This document shows, in pieces, positions 25,048-34,149 of a DNA stretch of 64,000 nucleotides; the stretch's first letter is position 1; each line of letters begins with the position of its first letter. The translations under genes were made by a program, and so were the position numbers. The stretch comes from Pseudomonas sp. CROZ-RG-20F-R04-15 (GTDB lineage: Bacteria; Pseudomonadota; Gammaproteobacteria; Pseudomonadales; Pseudomonadaceae): positions 186,001 to 250,000 of the forward strand of contig NZ_JAKNQL010000008.1 of assembly GCF_022662375.1 (NCBI RefSeq), read 5' to 3'. The notes under the pieces were generated by a model that was not told the origin of the DNA, did not search any database, and saw only the letters and a list, made by a program, of their open reading frames with translations.

Positions 25048-25148
25048 GGCTTCTGCACACCTTGAAGAAAGTTACACCCACCCACTCGAACATCAGCCAA
25101 ATGTTCGGACGGCACCTTATTGCCCTTCATCCACCCGAGGGAGCTTTA

Positions 25149-25967
25149 ATGAACGATGCGGTAAAGCACAGAACCCTGCCGGGGTCGTTGCGGGAAGCGC
25201 CAATTCCGCCGCCTCCGGGCAGGCCGGCCTTCAAAGCCAATACCTCACAACCCGGCGGTCTGAATAAACAGCAGATGGTGTTGCTGGTGGCTGTGTCGGC
25301 GCTGATACACGGCGGTGCCTGGTGGTTTCTCCAGCAGTCCAGAACCGAGCCATTGCCAACGCCGCCGCAGATTCCGGAAATGACCGTCGAGCTGACCAGC
25401 CCGACACCACCGGCACCGCCTACCCCGGAACCGCCACCGCCGCCGCCTCCCCCACCGGAGCCGGAACAACCGGTGGAAGACGAAGATGCGGTCAAGCCAC
25501 CACCGAAACCGGTGGAGAAACCCAAGCCGATCGAAAAACCGAAACCGGTCGAGAAGCCGAAACCGGTGAAAAAGGTCGAGCCGCCGAAAGCTCCACCGGC
25601 CCCGGCACAACCGGCTGCACCCGCTGCGCCAGCCACCCCGAGCGCGCCACCGGCCCCTGCCGCCGCGCCAGGTCCGGTGAAGGAGTCGGCAGCCGTTTCC
25701 GGCCTCGCCAGTCTTGGCAACCCGCCACCGGAATACCCGTCGCTGGCCCTGCGACGCAACTGGGAAGGCAGCGTGGTGCTGCGCATTCAGGTGCTCGCCA
25801 ACGGTCGCGCAGGATCAGTGACGGTGACCAAATCCAGTGGCAAGCCGCAACTGGATGACGCCGCTGTCGCTGCGGTGAAGAACTGGAAGTTTATTCCGGC
25901 CAAACGCGGTGAAACGCCGATCGACGGCTTCGCCACGCAGACCATCGATTTCAAATTGCCGCAATAA
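25149..25967 (+). CDS. tonB: TonB energy-transducing protein
   Basis: 272 residues. A cytoplasmic N-tail of about 40 residues and one membrane anchor (MVLLVAVSALIHGGAWWFL) come first. A long periplasmic Pro-rich spacer follows (runs of proline, then repeated EKPKPVEKPKPVKK). The C-terminal TonB domain (NPPPEYPSLALRRNWEGSVV, then KSSGKPQLDDAAVAAVKNWK) contacts outer-membrane receptors. With ExbB and ExbD it transmits proton-motive force to TonB-dependent transport. GGGAG precedes the ATG. It is first of the tonB-exbB-exbD operon and probably read from the sigma-54 promoter. It is likely an accessory TonB devoted to the receptor downstream. Confidence 0.93.
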   Translation: MNDAVKHRTLPGSLREAPIPPPPGRPAFKANTSQPGGLNKQQMVLLVAVSALIHGGAWWFLQQSRTEPLPTPPQIPEMTVELTSPTPPAPPTPEPPPPPPPPPEPEQPVEDEDAVKPPPKPVEKPKPIEKPKPVEKPKPVKKVEPPKAPPAPAQPAAPAAPATPSAPPAPAAAPGPVKESAAVSGLASLGNPPPEYPSLALRRNWEGSVVLRIQVLANGRAGSVTVTKSSGKPQLDDAAVAAVKNWKFIPAKRGETPIDGFATQTIDFKLPQ

Positions 25968-26016
25968 CCGAACGCTCAATCAACGCACAACCGAATAACG
26001 CAAGCGAGGTATCACC

Positions 26017-26721
26017 ATGAACGATTTGTCTTCGATGATTGTCCCCGGCGTGCTCTGGGGTCTGGTGCTGTTTTCCGTGGTCAGCTGGGCGATCCTGCTG
26101 GTCAAGTCGGCGCAGTACCTGCGCCAGAAAGCGCAGAACAAGCAGTTCACTAAAGCCTTCTGGGGCGCGCCGGATCTGCTCACCGCCGCCGAACACGCCA
26201 GCCAGTATCCTGGTTCGCTGGCGCGCATCGCCAGCAGCGGTTTCGAAGCGCTGCTGGTGGAAGATTCGCCGCGCACCACGCAGCAATTGGCGCACACCAT
26301 CAACCGTTCGGATCGCCTCGAGCGCAACCTGCGCCAGCAGATCCAGAAGGAACGCCGCTCGCTGGAAAACGGCCAGGCAATCCTCGCCAGTATCGGCAGC
26401 ACCGCGCCGTTCATTGGTTTGTTCGGCACCGTGTGGGGAATCATGGAAGCGCTGAAAAGCATCGGCGAAACCGGTTCAGCCAGCCTGGAAGCGGTGGCAG
26501 GTCCGATCGGTCACGCACTGATCGCCACCGGCGTGGGTATCGCCGTCGCCGTACCGGCGGTGCTGATTTACAACTTTTTCCTGCGTCGTCTGAAACTCGC
26601 TTCGGCAGACATGGATGACTTCGCACACGACTTCGACGCCCTCGCCTCGCGCAGCGCGTTTTCCATCAGCCGCCAGGCCATCGCCAGCAAAACCACAGCC
26701 GCCGTGCGGGAGGCCAGCTGA
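26017..26721 (+). CDS. exbB: TonB-system proton channel protein ExbB
   Basis: 234 residues, MotA/TolQ/ExbB family. Three membrane segments: VPGVLWGLVLFSVVSWAILL (about 5-25), and the conserved pair ASIGSTAPFIGLFGTVWGIM and GPIGHALIATGVGIAVAVPA. Its pentamer and ExbD form the proton-driven motor that powers TonB. It lies 49 bases after tonB and overlaps exbD by one base (ATGA). Confidence 0.94.
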   Translation: MNDLSSMIVPGVLWGLVLFSVVSWAILLVKSAQYLRQKAQNKQFTKAFWGAPDLLTAAEHASQYPGSLARIASSGFEALLVEDSPRTTQQLAHTINRSDRLERNLRQQIQKERRSLENGQAILASIGSTAPFIGLFGTVWGIMEALKSIGETGSASLEAVAGPIGHALIATGVGIAVAVPAVLIYNFFLRRLKLASADMDDFAHDFDALASRSAFSISRQAIASKTTAAVREAS

Positions 26722-27122
26722 TGTCTTTTTCTACTCAGGACAGCGATGAAGTGCTCAGCGAAATGAACGTCACGCCACTGGTCGATGTGATGCTCGTGCT
26801 GCTGGTGGTGTTCATCGTCACCGCGCCGCTGATGACCAACGCAATCAAGGTCAACCTGCCAAAAACCGACGCCGTCGCCCCCGCCGAGAAGAAAGACCCG
26901 GTGGTGGTCAGCGTCGATCAGGACGGCAAGTTCTATCTGGCGAAAACCGAGCTGGCCCCGGAATCGCTGGAAGCCAGCCTTAAAGAGGTCAAGGCCAAGG
27001 ACGCCGAAGTCCGCGTGCAGCTGCAGGCCGACTCCGCCGTCAATTACGGCCAGGTGGCCAAGGCCATGGCGTCGATCGAACGCTCGGGCATTACCAAGAT
27101 TTCGGTGATGACCACCCATTGA
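26721..27122 (+). CDS. exbD: TonB-system motor protein ExbD
   Basis: 133 residues with one N-terminal membrane helix. The motor aspartate is in EMNVTPLVDVMLVLLVVFIV (TPLVDV), essential for proton use in the family. The periplasmic domain ends with the typical VNYGQVAKAMASIERSGITK. Its start codon overlaps the exbB stop, so translation is coupled. Last gene of the tonB unit; a strong hairpin follows. Confidence 0.95.
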   Translation: MSFSTQDSDEVLSEMNVTPLVDVMLVLLVVFIVTAPLMTNAIKVNLPKTDAVAPAEKKDPVVVSVDQDGKFYLAKTELAPESLEASLKEVKAKDAEVRVQLQADSAVNYGQVAKAMASIERSGITKISVMTTH

Positions 27123-27126
27123 GTGC

Positions 27127-27162
27127 GGTGGCGGGCGCGCCTTGAGGGACACGCCCGCCACC
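27127..27162. terminator. Strong hairpin after exbD
   Basis: GGTGGCGGGCG (27127-27137) and CGCCCGCCACC (27152-27162), an 11-bp perfect stem with a 14-base loop and no T run. It may slow transcription or protect the 3' end between tonB-exbB-exbD and the receptor gene. Confidence 0.45.
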
Positions 27163-27329
27163 GTTCGCTGACTCCCGTCGCAACCAGCCGACCGAAAAAA
27201 CGCCACGCGTCTTCGGAGGGGATCGGCTTGCTTGAAGAAAGTGGTTTTCCGCACGCGGTATCACCGATAGCGGAGCAATGAGGGGCTCACAAGGCCAATT
27301 CGATAACGTCTAAAAAGTCGGAAATAACC

Positions 27330-30041
27330 ATGCTGATGAACACTCCACGCTTCACGCTCAAACCCTTGGTGGCAACGATTTCTCGCCACCGTTTTGTTCC
27401 GTTGTATCTGGTGGCCATGGGGATGGGCGCCGGGACTGTGCAGGCGGCCGAGGACGACAACGCTGCCGTCCCGGCAGCTGCGGCGGTGGCTGCGCCAACC
27501 ACGCAACTGCAACGGGTGGAAGTGACCGGTTCGGCGATTCGCCGGGTCGATGCGGAAACGGCGGTGCCGATCACCATTCTCAAGGCCGATGAGCTGCGCA
27601 AACAGGGCGTGACCACCACCGCCGAACTGGTGCAGCGCATCACCGGCAGCCAGTCGATCAACAACAGCGCCGGCTCCGTGGGCGCGGCGACTGGCGGCGC
27701 CTCGTTCGCCGACATGCGCGGCATCGGCGCGAACAAGACGCTGGTGCTGCTCAACGGTCGACGTCTGGCCAACAACGCCTTGTCGGGGACCAACTCGGCC
27801 GGCGGCGCGGTGGATCTGAACATGATCCCGTTTGCCGCCATCGAGCGCGTCGAAGTGCTGCGCGACGGCGCCTCGGCCCTGTACGGCACCGACGCCATCG
27901 GCGGTGTGATCAACTTCATCACCAAGAAATCCCTGACTGACGGCCAATTGACCCTCGGCGGCGAAACCCCGACCCACAGCGGCGGCGGTGCGACCAAGGA
28001 CATGAGCGCCAGTTGGGGCTACGGCGATCTGGAGGAGGACCGCTTCAACGTCCTTGGCGTGTTCAACTACAACAAGCAGCAGAACCTCGACGCCAACGAC
28101 CGCTCCTTCGCCACCGACTACGCGCCCGGTCGCGGTCTCGATCAGACTTCGGGCACCGCGTTCCCCGGCAACTACAGCCAGAACGGCAACGCGACCAACC
28201 CGTTGGCCAACAGCAATTGCAACGGCCCCAACCTGATCGCCCGCGACGGCTTGTGCCGCTTCAGTACCCGTGAATTCATCGACCTGGTGCCGCAAACCGA
28301 GAAGACCTCGTTCTTCGGCAAGACCACCGGCAAGCTCGGCGACGATCACAACGTCAACCTCGAATACTTCTGGTCGCGCAACAACAACGCCACGGCGGTC
28401 GGCCCTGCGCCGTTGACCGGTCTGAGCCTCGACGGCTCATCGCCCTACTACCCCGGCAATGGCATCACCCCGGCACCGACCGATTTCGCCCTCGACCCGA
28501 CGCAACCGGTCGATGTGAACTGGCGTGAAACTGCTGCCGGCCCGCGCGAATCGAAAGACCAGAACACCAGCCAGCGCTTCTTGCTCAGCTTCGATGGCTT
28601 GGTCGGTGGCTGGGATTACAACGTCGGCGCCTCGTACAACCAGAACAAAATCGTCTCCAGCGTCACCAGCGGTTATGTCAGCGATCAGGCAATGATCGAC
28701 GGTCTGGCCAGCGGTTTGCTCAACCCGTTCGGCCCACAGTCCGCCGCCGGTCAGCAATACATCGATAACGCGGCGTATCACGGCGCTTACTCCACTGCTG
28801 TGGGTCGTGTAGCCGGTTTCGATGGTCGTATCAGCCGTGAAATCGGCGATTGGTTCGGTGCCGGCCCTTCCGGTCTGGCCCTGGGTGGCGAGTACCGCAA
28901 AGAGAAATTCCACCAGGACTTCGAGTCCTTCGCCGGCGACATCCAGAGCCTCGGCATCGACCCGGCCGGCAGTGTCGAAGGTGACCGCAGCGTCAAAGCT
29001 GCCTACGCGGAAATCAACGTGCCGGTGCTCGACAGCCTCGAACTGTCCGCCGCCGTGCGTCACGACAAATACAGCGACTTCGGCAGCACCACCAACCCGA
29101 AATACTCGTTCCGTTATCAGCCATTGAAAGAGTTGGTGGTGCGTGGCGCCTACAGCGAAGGCTTCCGTGCGCCATCGCTGTACGAGCTGTATTCGCCGCG
29201 CAGCATCACCTACACCCAGGGCTACTACAACGACCCGGTGCTGTGTACCGGCGGCGTGGTACAACCGGGCGGCAACGGCGGCCGCGATTGCGGTCAGCAG
29301 TTCCTCAACCAGATCGGCGGCAACGAAGACCTGGCCCCGGAGAAGGCGCGCAACGTGACCCTCGGCTTCGTCTATCAGCCGATCAACAACCTCTCGGTGG
29401 GTCTGGATTTCTGGTGGATTCACATTTCCAACCAGATCCAGCCATTCCCGGAATCCACCGTGTTTGATCAGGCCGGCTCCTATCAGGACCGTTTTGTGCG
29501 CAACGCCGATGGCACGCTCAACTACATCGTCACCGGCAACGCCAACCTCGGCATCGTCGAAACCAACGGTGTCGACGTGTCGCTGGATTACCGCTTCCCG
29601 AACACGCCGTACGGTCAGTTCGGTCTGGGCCTGCAAGGCACCTATGTTGACGAGTACGACTTCCAGAGCACCATCAAAGGCCCGTTCACCGACAAGGTCG
29701 GCGACTTCGAAGGTGACGGCGTGATCGCGCGCTGGAAGCATAACCTCACCGGCAGCTGGACCTTCGGCGCGGCGCGGGCAGCACTGACCAACCGCTTCAC
29801 CACCGGCTACAACGACTACGACCGCGATACCCACGCGCGCGTGGCGTCGTATTCAGTGTGGGACCTGTCGGCCGGTTACACCTTCAACAAGGTGCTGGAT
29901 GTCGATGCCGGGATGAAGAACGTGTTTGACCGCAATCCGCCGTTTTCCAACCAGGCTTACAACTTCCAGAGCGGCTATGACCCGCGCTACACCGACCCGC
30001 TGGGCCGCACGTTATTTGCGCGCATGACTTACCACTTCTAA
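27330..30041 (+). CDS. TonB-dependent outer-membrane receptor
   Basis: 903 residues. A signal peptide ends near residue 38 (GTVQA, then AEDDN). The TonB-box region is QLQRVEVTGSAIRR. The plug domain (about 80-190) has LVLLNGRRLANNAL and VEVLRDGASALYGTDAIGGV. A 22-strand barrel follows, ending in ...MTYHF with terminal Phe. No N-terminal signalling domain is present, so it is not an FecA-type regulator. The closest type is the large receptor group with VTGSRIRR-like boxes, often used for peptides or complex nutrients. No Fur box is apparent upstream. Its place between tonB-exbBD and yejABEF suggests it imports a peptide-like compound. Confidence 0.92.
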   Translation: MLMNTPRFTLKPLVATISRHRFVPLYLVAMGMGAGTVQAAEDDNAAVPAAAAVAAPTTQLQRVEVTGSAIRRVDAETAVPITILKADELRKQGVTTTAELVQRITGSQSINNSAGSVGAATGGASFADMRGIGANKTLVLLNGRRLANNALSGTNSAGGAVDLNMIPFAAIERVEVLRDGASALYGTDAIGGVINFITKKSLTDGQLTLGGETPTHSGGGATKDMSASWGYGDLEEDRFNVLGVFNYNKQQNLDANDRSFATDYAPGRGLDQTSGTAFPGNYSQNGNATNPLANSNCNGPNLIARDGLCRFSTREFIDLVPQTEKTSFFGKTTGKLGDDHNVNLEYFWSRNNNATAVGPAPLTGLSLDGSSPYYPGNGITPAPTDFALDPTQPVDVNWRETAAGPRESKDQNTSQRFLLSFDGLVGGWDYNVGASYNQNKIVSSVTSGYVSDQAMIDGLASGLLNPFGPQSAAGQQYIDNAAYHGAYSTAVGRVAGFDGRISREIGDWFGAGPSGLALGGEYRKEKFHQDFESFAGDIQSLGIDPAGSVEGDRSVKAAYAEINVPVLDSLELSAAVRHDKYSDFGSTTNPKYSFRYQPLKELVVRGAYSEGFRAPSLYELYSPRSITYTQGYYNDPVLCTGGVVQPGGNGGRDCGQQFLNQIGGNEDLAPEKARNVTLGFVYQPINNLSVGLDFWWIHISNQIQPFPESTVFDQAGSYQDRFVRNADGTLNYIVTGNANLGIVETNGVDVSLDYRFPNTPYGQFGLGLQGTYVDEYDFQSTIKGPFTDKVGDFEGDGVIARWKHNLTGSWTFGAARAALTNRFTTGYNDYDRDTHARVASYSVWDLSAGYTFNKVLDVDAGMKNVFDRNPPFSNQAYNFQSGYDPRYTDPLGRTLFARMTYHF

Positions 30042-30061
30042 CCAGAAACAGAACACATCTC

Positions 30062-30155
30062 CCCCTGTGGGAGCGAGCCTGCTCGCGAAAGCGGTGGATC
30101 AGCAAGAGAGATGTCGGCTGACAAGACGCCTTCGCGAGCAGGCTCGCTCCCACAT
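30062..30155. repeat. REP doublet (GTGGGAGCGAG family)
   Basis: Inverted REP copies between the receptor gene and yejA. It may dampen read-through while leaving the downstream transporter partly linked to the receptor transcript. Confidence 0.9.
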
Positions 30156-30194
30156 TGGGTCCGTGGACTTTCAGGGATTTTGAGGAGTGATTGC

Positions 30195-32060
30195 ATGAGT
30201 TTTTTGCGCAACATGGCGGGCCTGCTTTTGGGCAGTGCGCTACTGTGCACCGGCACCTCGGTGCTGGCCGCTGGCAGTTATGCGCTGACGGTGTACGGCG
30301 AGGCGCCGAAGTATCCGGCGAATTTCCAGCATTTCGAATTCGTCGATCCCAACGCGCCCAAGGGCGGTTCGCTGAGCCGCGCGTCGATGGAAATCGGCCA
30401 GTACAACTACATCAGCCCTTACGCCGATCAGGGCATTTCCGTGGTGCAGGTCAACGACTGGGTGTACTCGCCGCTGGCGTTCCGTTCACTCGACGAGCCG
30501 TACACCGTTTACGCATTGGTCGCGCAGCAGATCGAGCGCGACCCCGATGGACTCTGGGTGCGCTTCACCCTCAATCCAAAAGCACGTTTCGCCGACGGCA
30601 CGCCGATTACCGCCGAAGACGTGCGCTACACGTACAACCTGCTGATGACCAAGGGCAGCCTGAGTTATCGCCAGCAATACGCCGACGTTCAGGACGTGTT
30701 GATCGAAGGCCCGCGACAGGTGCGCTTCACCTTCAAGAACAACCTCAACCGCACCCTCGCGCTGGATCTGGCGACGATGCGCATCGTCCCCGAACACTGG
30801 TGGAAAACCCGCGACTTCGCCAATGGCGGCGGTTTCGAGCCACCGCTGGGCAGCGGCCCGTACCGGGTGAGCAAGGTCGACGCCGGGCGCAGCATCAGTT
30901 TCCAGCGCGATCCGGACTGGTGGGGCAAGGACCTGCCGGTCAGTCGCGGCATGTACAACTTCGACACCCTCACAGTGAATTTCTACGGCGACACCGACGT
31001 CGCCCGCCAGTTGTTGCAGGCCGGTGCGTTCGACTACAACCGCGAATTTTCCTCCTCCGGCTACGTGGTCGGCTACGACAGCCCGGCGTTGCGCGACGGG
31101 CGCTTGCAGCAGTCGATTCTGGCGCCGGAAAAACCCACCGCCGCCCAAGGCTTTGTGTTCAACCTGCAGAACCCGATCTTCCAGGATCGCCGCGTGCGTC
31201 AGGCGATCAGCCTGCTGTGGGATTTCGAGTGGACAAACAAACAGATGATGCGCGGCTTCTACGTGCGCCAGAACAGCTTCTGGCCAAAGAGTGAAATGGC
31301 CGCCACCGCCCTGCCCGACGCTGAAGAATTGAAGATCCTCAAACCGCTACGCGGACAGGTTCCTGACGAGGTTTTCACCACGGTGTATGAGGCCCCGAAA
31401 ACCGATGGCAGCGGCTACATCCGCGACAAGCAACTGCAAGCGCTGAGGCTGCTCGCCGAGGCTGGCTGGACGCCGCAACACAATCGTTTGGTCAATGCTG
31501 CTGGCGAGCCGCTGGAGTTCACTTTTCTCGACGGTCAGGGCGGCTTCGATCGCATGCTGCTGCCGTTCAAACGCACCCTCGCGCAGATCGGCATCACCCT
31601 GAATCTGCGGCGGATCGATTCAGCGCAATACGTCAACCGCCTCAACGCCCGCGACTACGACATGATCGTCACCAGTTTCCCGCGCAGCGGCGATCCGATC
31701 GTCTCGCCCGGCCGCGAGTTGTACAGCCTGTACGCCTCGCAAAGTGCCACGCAAGTCGGCAGCTCGAACTCGATGGTGTTGGCCAATCCGGCGGTCGATC
31801 AACTGATCGACGGGCTGGTCCAGGCCAACACCCGCGAAACCATGGTGCATTACGCCCGCGCCCTCGACCGGGTGCTGCAATGGGGTTACTACATGATTCC
31901 CAACTACTACTCCAAAGGCACGCCGACGGTGTATCAGAACCGCTTCGGCATGCCGCCCGTGCAACCGGCGTACGACGAAGGCCTCAACACCTGGTGGGAG
32001 GTATCGGCCAAGGCGTTGACCACCCAGCAGATGCACACTCAGCTCGCGGGGGGCCAGTGA
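30195..32060 (+). CDS. yejA: Periplasmic peptide-binding protein YejA-like
   Basis: 621 residues, SBP family 5 in the long YejA form. The signal peptide is [20 protein letters not shown] (cut near VLAA). The opening [20 protein letters not shown] and NAPKGGSLS is the YejA hallmark. Later come [20 protein letters not shown] and [14 protein letters not shown]. YejABEF takes up oligopeptides and peptide-nucleotide antibiotics such as microcin C in enterobacteria and P. aeruginosa. GAGGAG precedes the ATG at 30195. The frame extends upstream through the REP, but that part is not coding. Four genes follow without a real gap. Confidence 0.93.
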   Translation: MSFLRNMAGLLLGSALLCTGTSVLAAGSYALTVYGEAPKYPANFQHFEFVDPNAPKGGSLSRASMEIGQYNYISPYADQGISVVQVNDWVYSPLAFRSLDEPYTVYALVAQQIERDPDGLWVRFTLNPKARFADGTPITAEDVRYTYNLLMTKGSLSYRQQYADVQDVLIEGPRQVRFTFKNNLNRTLALDLATMRIVPEHWWKTRDFANGGGFEPPLGSGPYRVSKVDAGRSISFQRDPDWWGKDLPVSRGMYNFDTLTVNFYGDTDVARQLLQAGAFDYNREFSSSGYVVGYDSPALRDGRLQQSILAPEKPTAAQGFVFNLQNPIFQDRRVRQAISLLWDFEWTNKQMMRGFYVRQNSFWPKSEMAATALPDAEELKILKPLRGQVPDEVFTTVYEAPKTDGSGYIRDKQLQALRLLAEAGWTPQHNRLVNAAGEPLEFTFLDGQGGFDRMLLPFKRTLAQIGITLNLRRIDSAQYVNRLNARDYDMIVTSFPRSGDPIVSPGRELYSLYASQSATQVGSSNSMVLANPAVDQLIDGLVQANTRETMVHYARALDRVLQWGYYMIPNYYSKGTPTVYQNRFGMPPVQPAYDEGLNTWWEVSAKALTTQQMHTQLAGGQ

Positions 32061-32061
32061 C

Positions 32062-33126
32062 ATGTTGCGTTATCTGAGCCGACGTTTGCTGCTGATCATC
32101 CCCACGCTGCTGTGCATTCTGGTGGTCAATTTTCTTATTGTGCAGGCCGCGCCGGGTGGCCCGGTCGAGCAAGCCATTGCGCGCCTGCAAGGTTTTGGCG
32201 GGCACAGCATGGGCGGCGGTGGCGAGGTCGCCGCGATTGGCGGCGCCGGGCGCAGCAGCCGTGGTCTCGACCCGGCGCTGATCGAGGAAATCAAACACCA
32301 TTACGGCTTCGACAAACCGATGCACGAACGCCTGTGGCTGATGTTGAAAAACTACGCGCAGCTGGATCTGGGCAGCAGTTTCTTTCGCGGCGCCAAAGTC
32401 ACTGATCTGATCGTGCAGAAACTGCCGGTGTCGCTGTCGCTGGGTTTGTGGGCGACGTTGATCACTTACCTGATTTCGATCCCGCTGGGCATTCGCAAAG
32501 CGATCAGGAACGGCAGCGCGTTTGATGTCTGGAGCAGCACGGCAATCATCATCGGCTATGCGATGCCCGCGTTCCTCTTCGCGATTCTGTTGATCGTGGT
32601 GTTCGCCGGTGGCAGCTACGTCAACTGGTTTCCAGTGCAGGGCTTGGTCTCGGATAACTTCGACAGCCTCAGCACACTGGGCAAGATTGGCGATTACCTC
32701 TGGCACCTGGTATTGCCGGTGACGGCGCTGGTGATTGGCGGCTTCGCCACGCTGACGATCCTGACCAAAAACAGCTTCCTCAACGAGATCAGCCGTCAGT
32801 ACGTGATCACCGCGCGGGCCAAGGGTCTGACCGAGAGGCGCGTGCTCTACGGCCATGTGTTTCGTAACGCCATGTTGTTGGTGGTGGCCGGTGTGCCGTC
32901 GGCACTGATCGAGGTGTTTTTCGCCGGCTCCCTGCTGATCGAAACCATCTTCAACCTCGACGGCCTCGGGCGCATGAGCTACGAGGCGGCAGTGTCGCGC
33001 GACTATCCGGTGGTATTCGGCGCGCTGTTTCTGTTCACCCTTTTCGGTTTGCTGATCAAGCTGATCGGCGACCTCTGCTACACCCTGCTCGACCCGCGCA
33101 TCGACTTCTCGGCGAGGACTGCCTGA
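32062..33126 (+). CDS. yejB: Peptide ABC transporter permease YejB-like
   Basis: 354 residues with six membrane helices. It begins [20 protein letters not shown], as in DppB/YejB permeases. A periplasmic loop follows helix 1, and the ABC-permease EAA loop is seen as [20 protein letters not shown] (about 250). Forms the inner-membrane channel with YejE. The start follows the yejA stop by one base and its end overlaps yejE by one base. Confidence 0.94.
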   Translation: MLRYLSRRLLLIIPTLLCILVVNFLIVQAAPGGPVEQAIARLQGFGGHSMGGGGEVAAIGGAGRSSRGLDPALIEEIKHHYGFDKPMHERLWLMLKNYAQLDLGSSFFRGAKVTDLIVQKLPVSLSLGLWATLITYLISIPLGIRKAIRNGSAFDVWSSTAIIIGYAMPAFLFAILLIVVFAGGSYVNWFPVQGLVSDNFDSLSTLGKIGDYLWHLVLPVTALVIGGFATLTILTKNSFLNEISRQYVITARAKGLTERRVLYGHVFRNAMLLVVAGVPSALIEVFFAGSLLIETIFNLDGLGRMSYEAAVSRDYPVVFGALFLFTLFGLLIKLIGDLCYTLLDPRIDFSARTA

Positions 33127-34148
33127 TGTTCACTCTTTCTCCTCTCGGTCAGCGTCGCGTTGCGCAATTCAAAGCCAATCGGCGCGGACGCTGGTCGTTG
33201 TGGCTGTTTATCGGTCTGTGCCTGATTTGTCTGGGCGGTGAGTTGATCGCCAACGACAAACCGCTGGTAATCCGCTATCACGACGCTTTTTACTTTCCGA
33301 TCCTCAGCGATTACCTGGAAACCGACTTCGGCGGCGAGCTGCCATTTCAACCGGATTACGCCAGCAGTTACGTGCACAAGTTGATCGAGGATCAGGGCGG
33401 CTGGATGCTGTTTCCGCCGATTCCGTTCAGCTACGACACGGTCAATTACGACCTCAGCGAACCGGCGCCGAGTCCGCCATCCTCGAGCAATTGGCTGGGC
33501 ACCGATGATCAGGCACGCGACGTGTTGGCGCGGGTGATTTTCGGCACGCGGATTTCGATCCTGTTTGCGCTGATCCTCACCGGCATCAGTGCGCTGATCG
33601 GCATCGTTGCCGGGGCGTTGCAGGGTTATTACGGCGGTTGGGTCGACTTGCTCGGGCAGCGCGTGCTGGAGATCTGGTCGGGATTGCCGGTGCTGTACCT
33701 GCTGATCATTTTGTCCGGGTTCGTCTCGCCGAGTTTCTGGTGGTTGCTGGGGATCATGGCGCTGTTTTCCTGGCTCGCATTGGTCGATGTGGTGCGTGCC
33801 GAGTTTCTGCGCGGACGCAATCTGGAATACGTCAAAGCTGCGCGAGCGCTGGGCCTGACCGACAACGAACTGATGTGCCGACACATCCTGCCCAACGCCA
33901 TGACCTCCACCCTCACCTACCTGCCGTTCATTCTGACCGGCGCCATCGCCACGCTGACCGCGCTGGACTTTCTCGGCTTCGGCATGCCGGCGGGCACCGC
34001 GTCGCTGGGCGAATTGATCGGCCAGGCCAAGCGCAATCTGCAAGCGCCGTGGCTGGGGTTGACCGCGTTTTTTGCCTTGGCACTGATTTTGTCTTTGTTG
34101 GTTTTCATCGGTGAGGCTTGCCGTGATGCGTTTGATCCAAGGAGCTGA
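33126..34148 (+). CDS. yejE: Peptide ABC transporter permease YejE-like
   Basis: 340 residues. The N-terminal helix is LWLFIGLCLICLGGELIAND. A long periplasmic insertion is typical for YejE (FPILSDYLETDFGGELPFQP, then NWLGTDDQARDVLARVIFG). The EAA loop is RGRNLEYVKAARALGLTDNE (about 235). The last helices are LGLTAFFALALILSLLVFIG. It overlaps yejB by one base and is followed by yejF after one base, so the four genes are a tightly coupled operon. Confidence 0.94.
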   Translation: MFTLSPLGQRRVAQFKANRRGRWSLWLFIGLCLICLGGELIANDKPLVIRYHDAFYFPILSDYLETDFGGELPFQPDYASSYVHKLIEDQGGWMLFPPIPFSYDTVNYDLSEPAPSPPSSSNWLGTDDQARDVLARVIFGTRISILFALILTGISALIGIVAGALQGYYGGWVDLLGQRVLEIWSGLPVLYLLIILSGFVSPSFWWLLGIMALFSWLALVDVVRAEFLRGRNLEYVKAARALGLTDNELMCRHILPNAMTSTLTYLPFILTGAIATLTALDFLGFGMPAGTASLGELIGQAKRNLQAPWLGLTAFFALALILSLLVFIGEACRDAFDPRS

Positions 34149-34149
34149 G

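Noticed and set aside
30111..30194. Upstream start for yejA
   Set aside because: It would begin inside a REP element; the signal peptide and GAGGAG fix the start at 30195.
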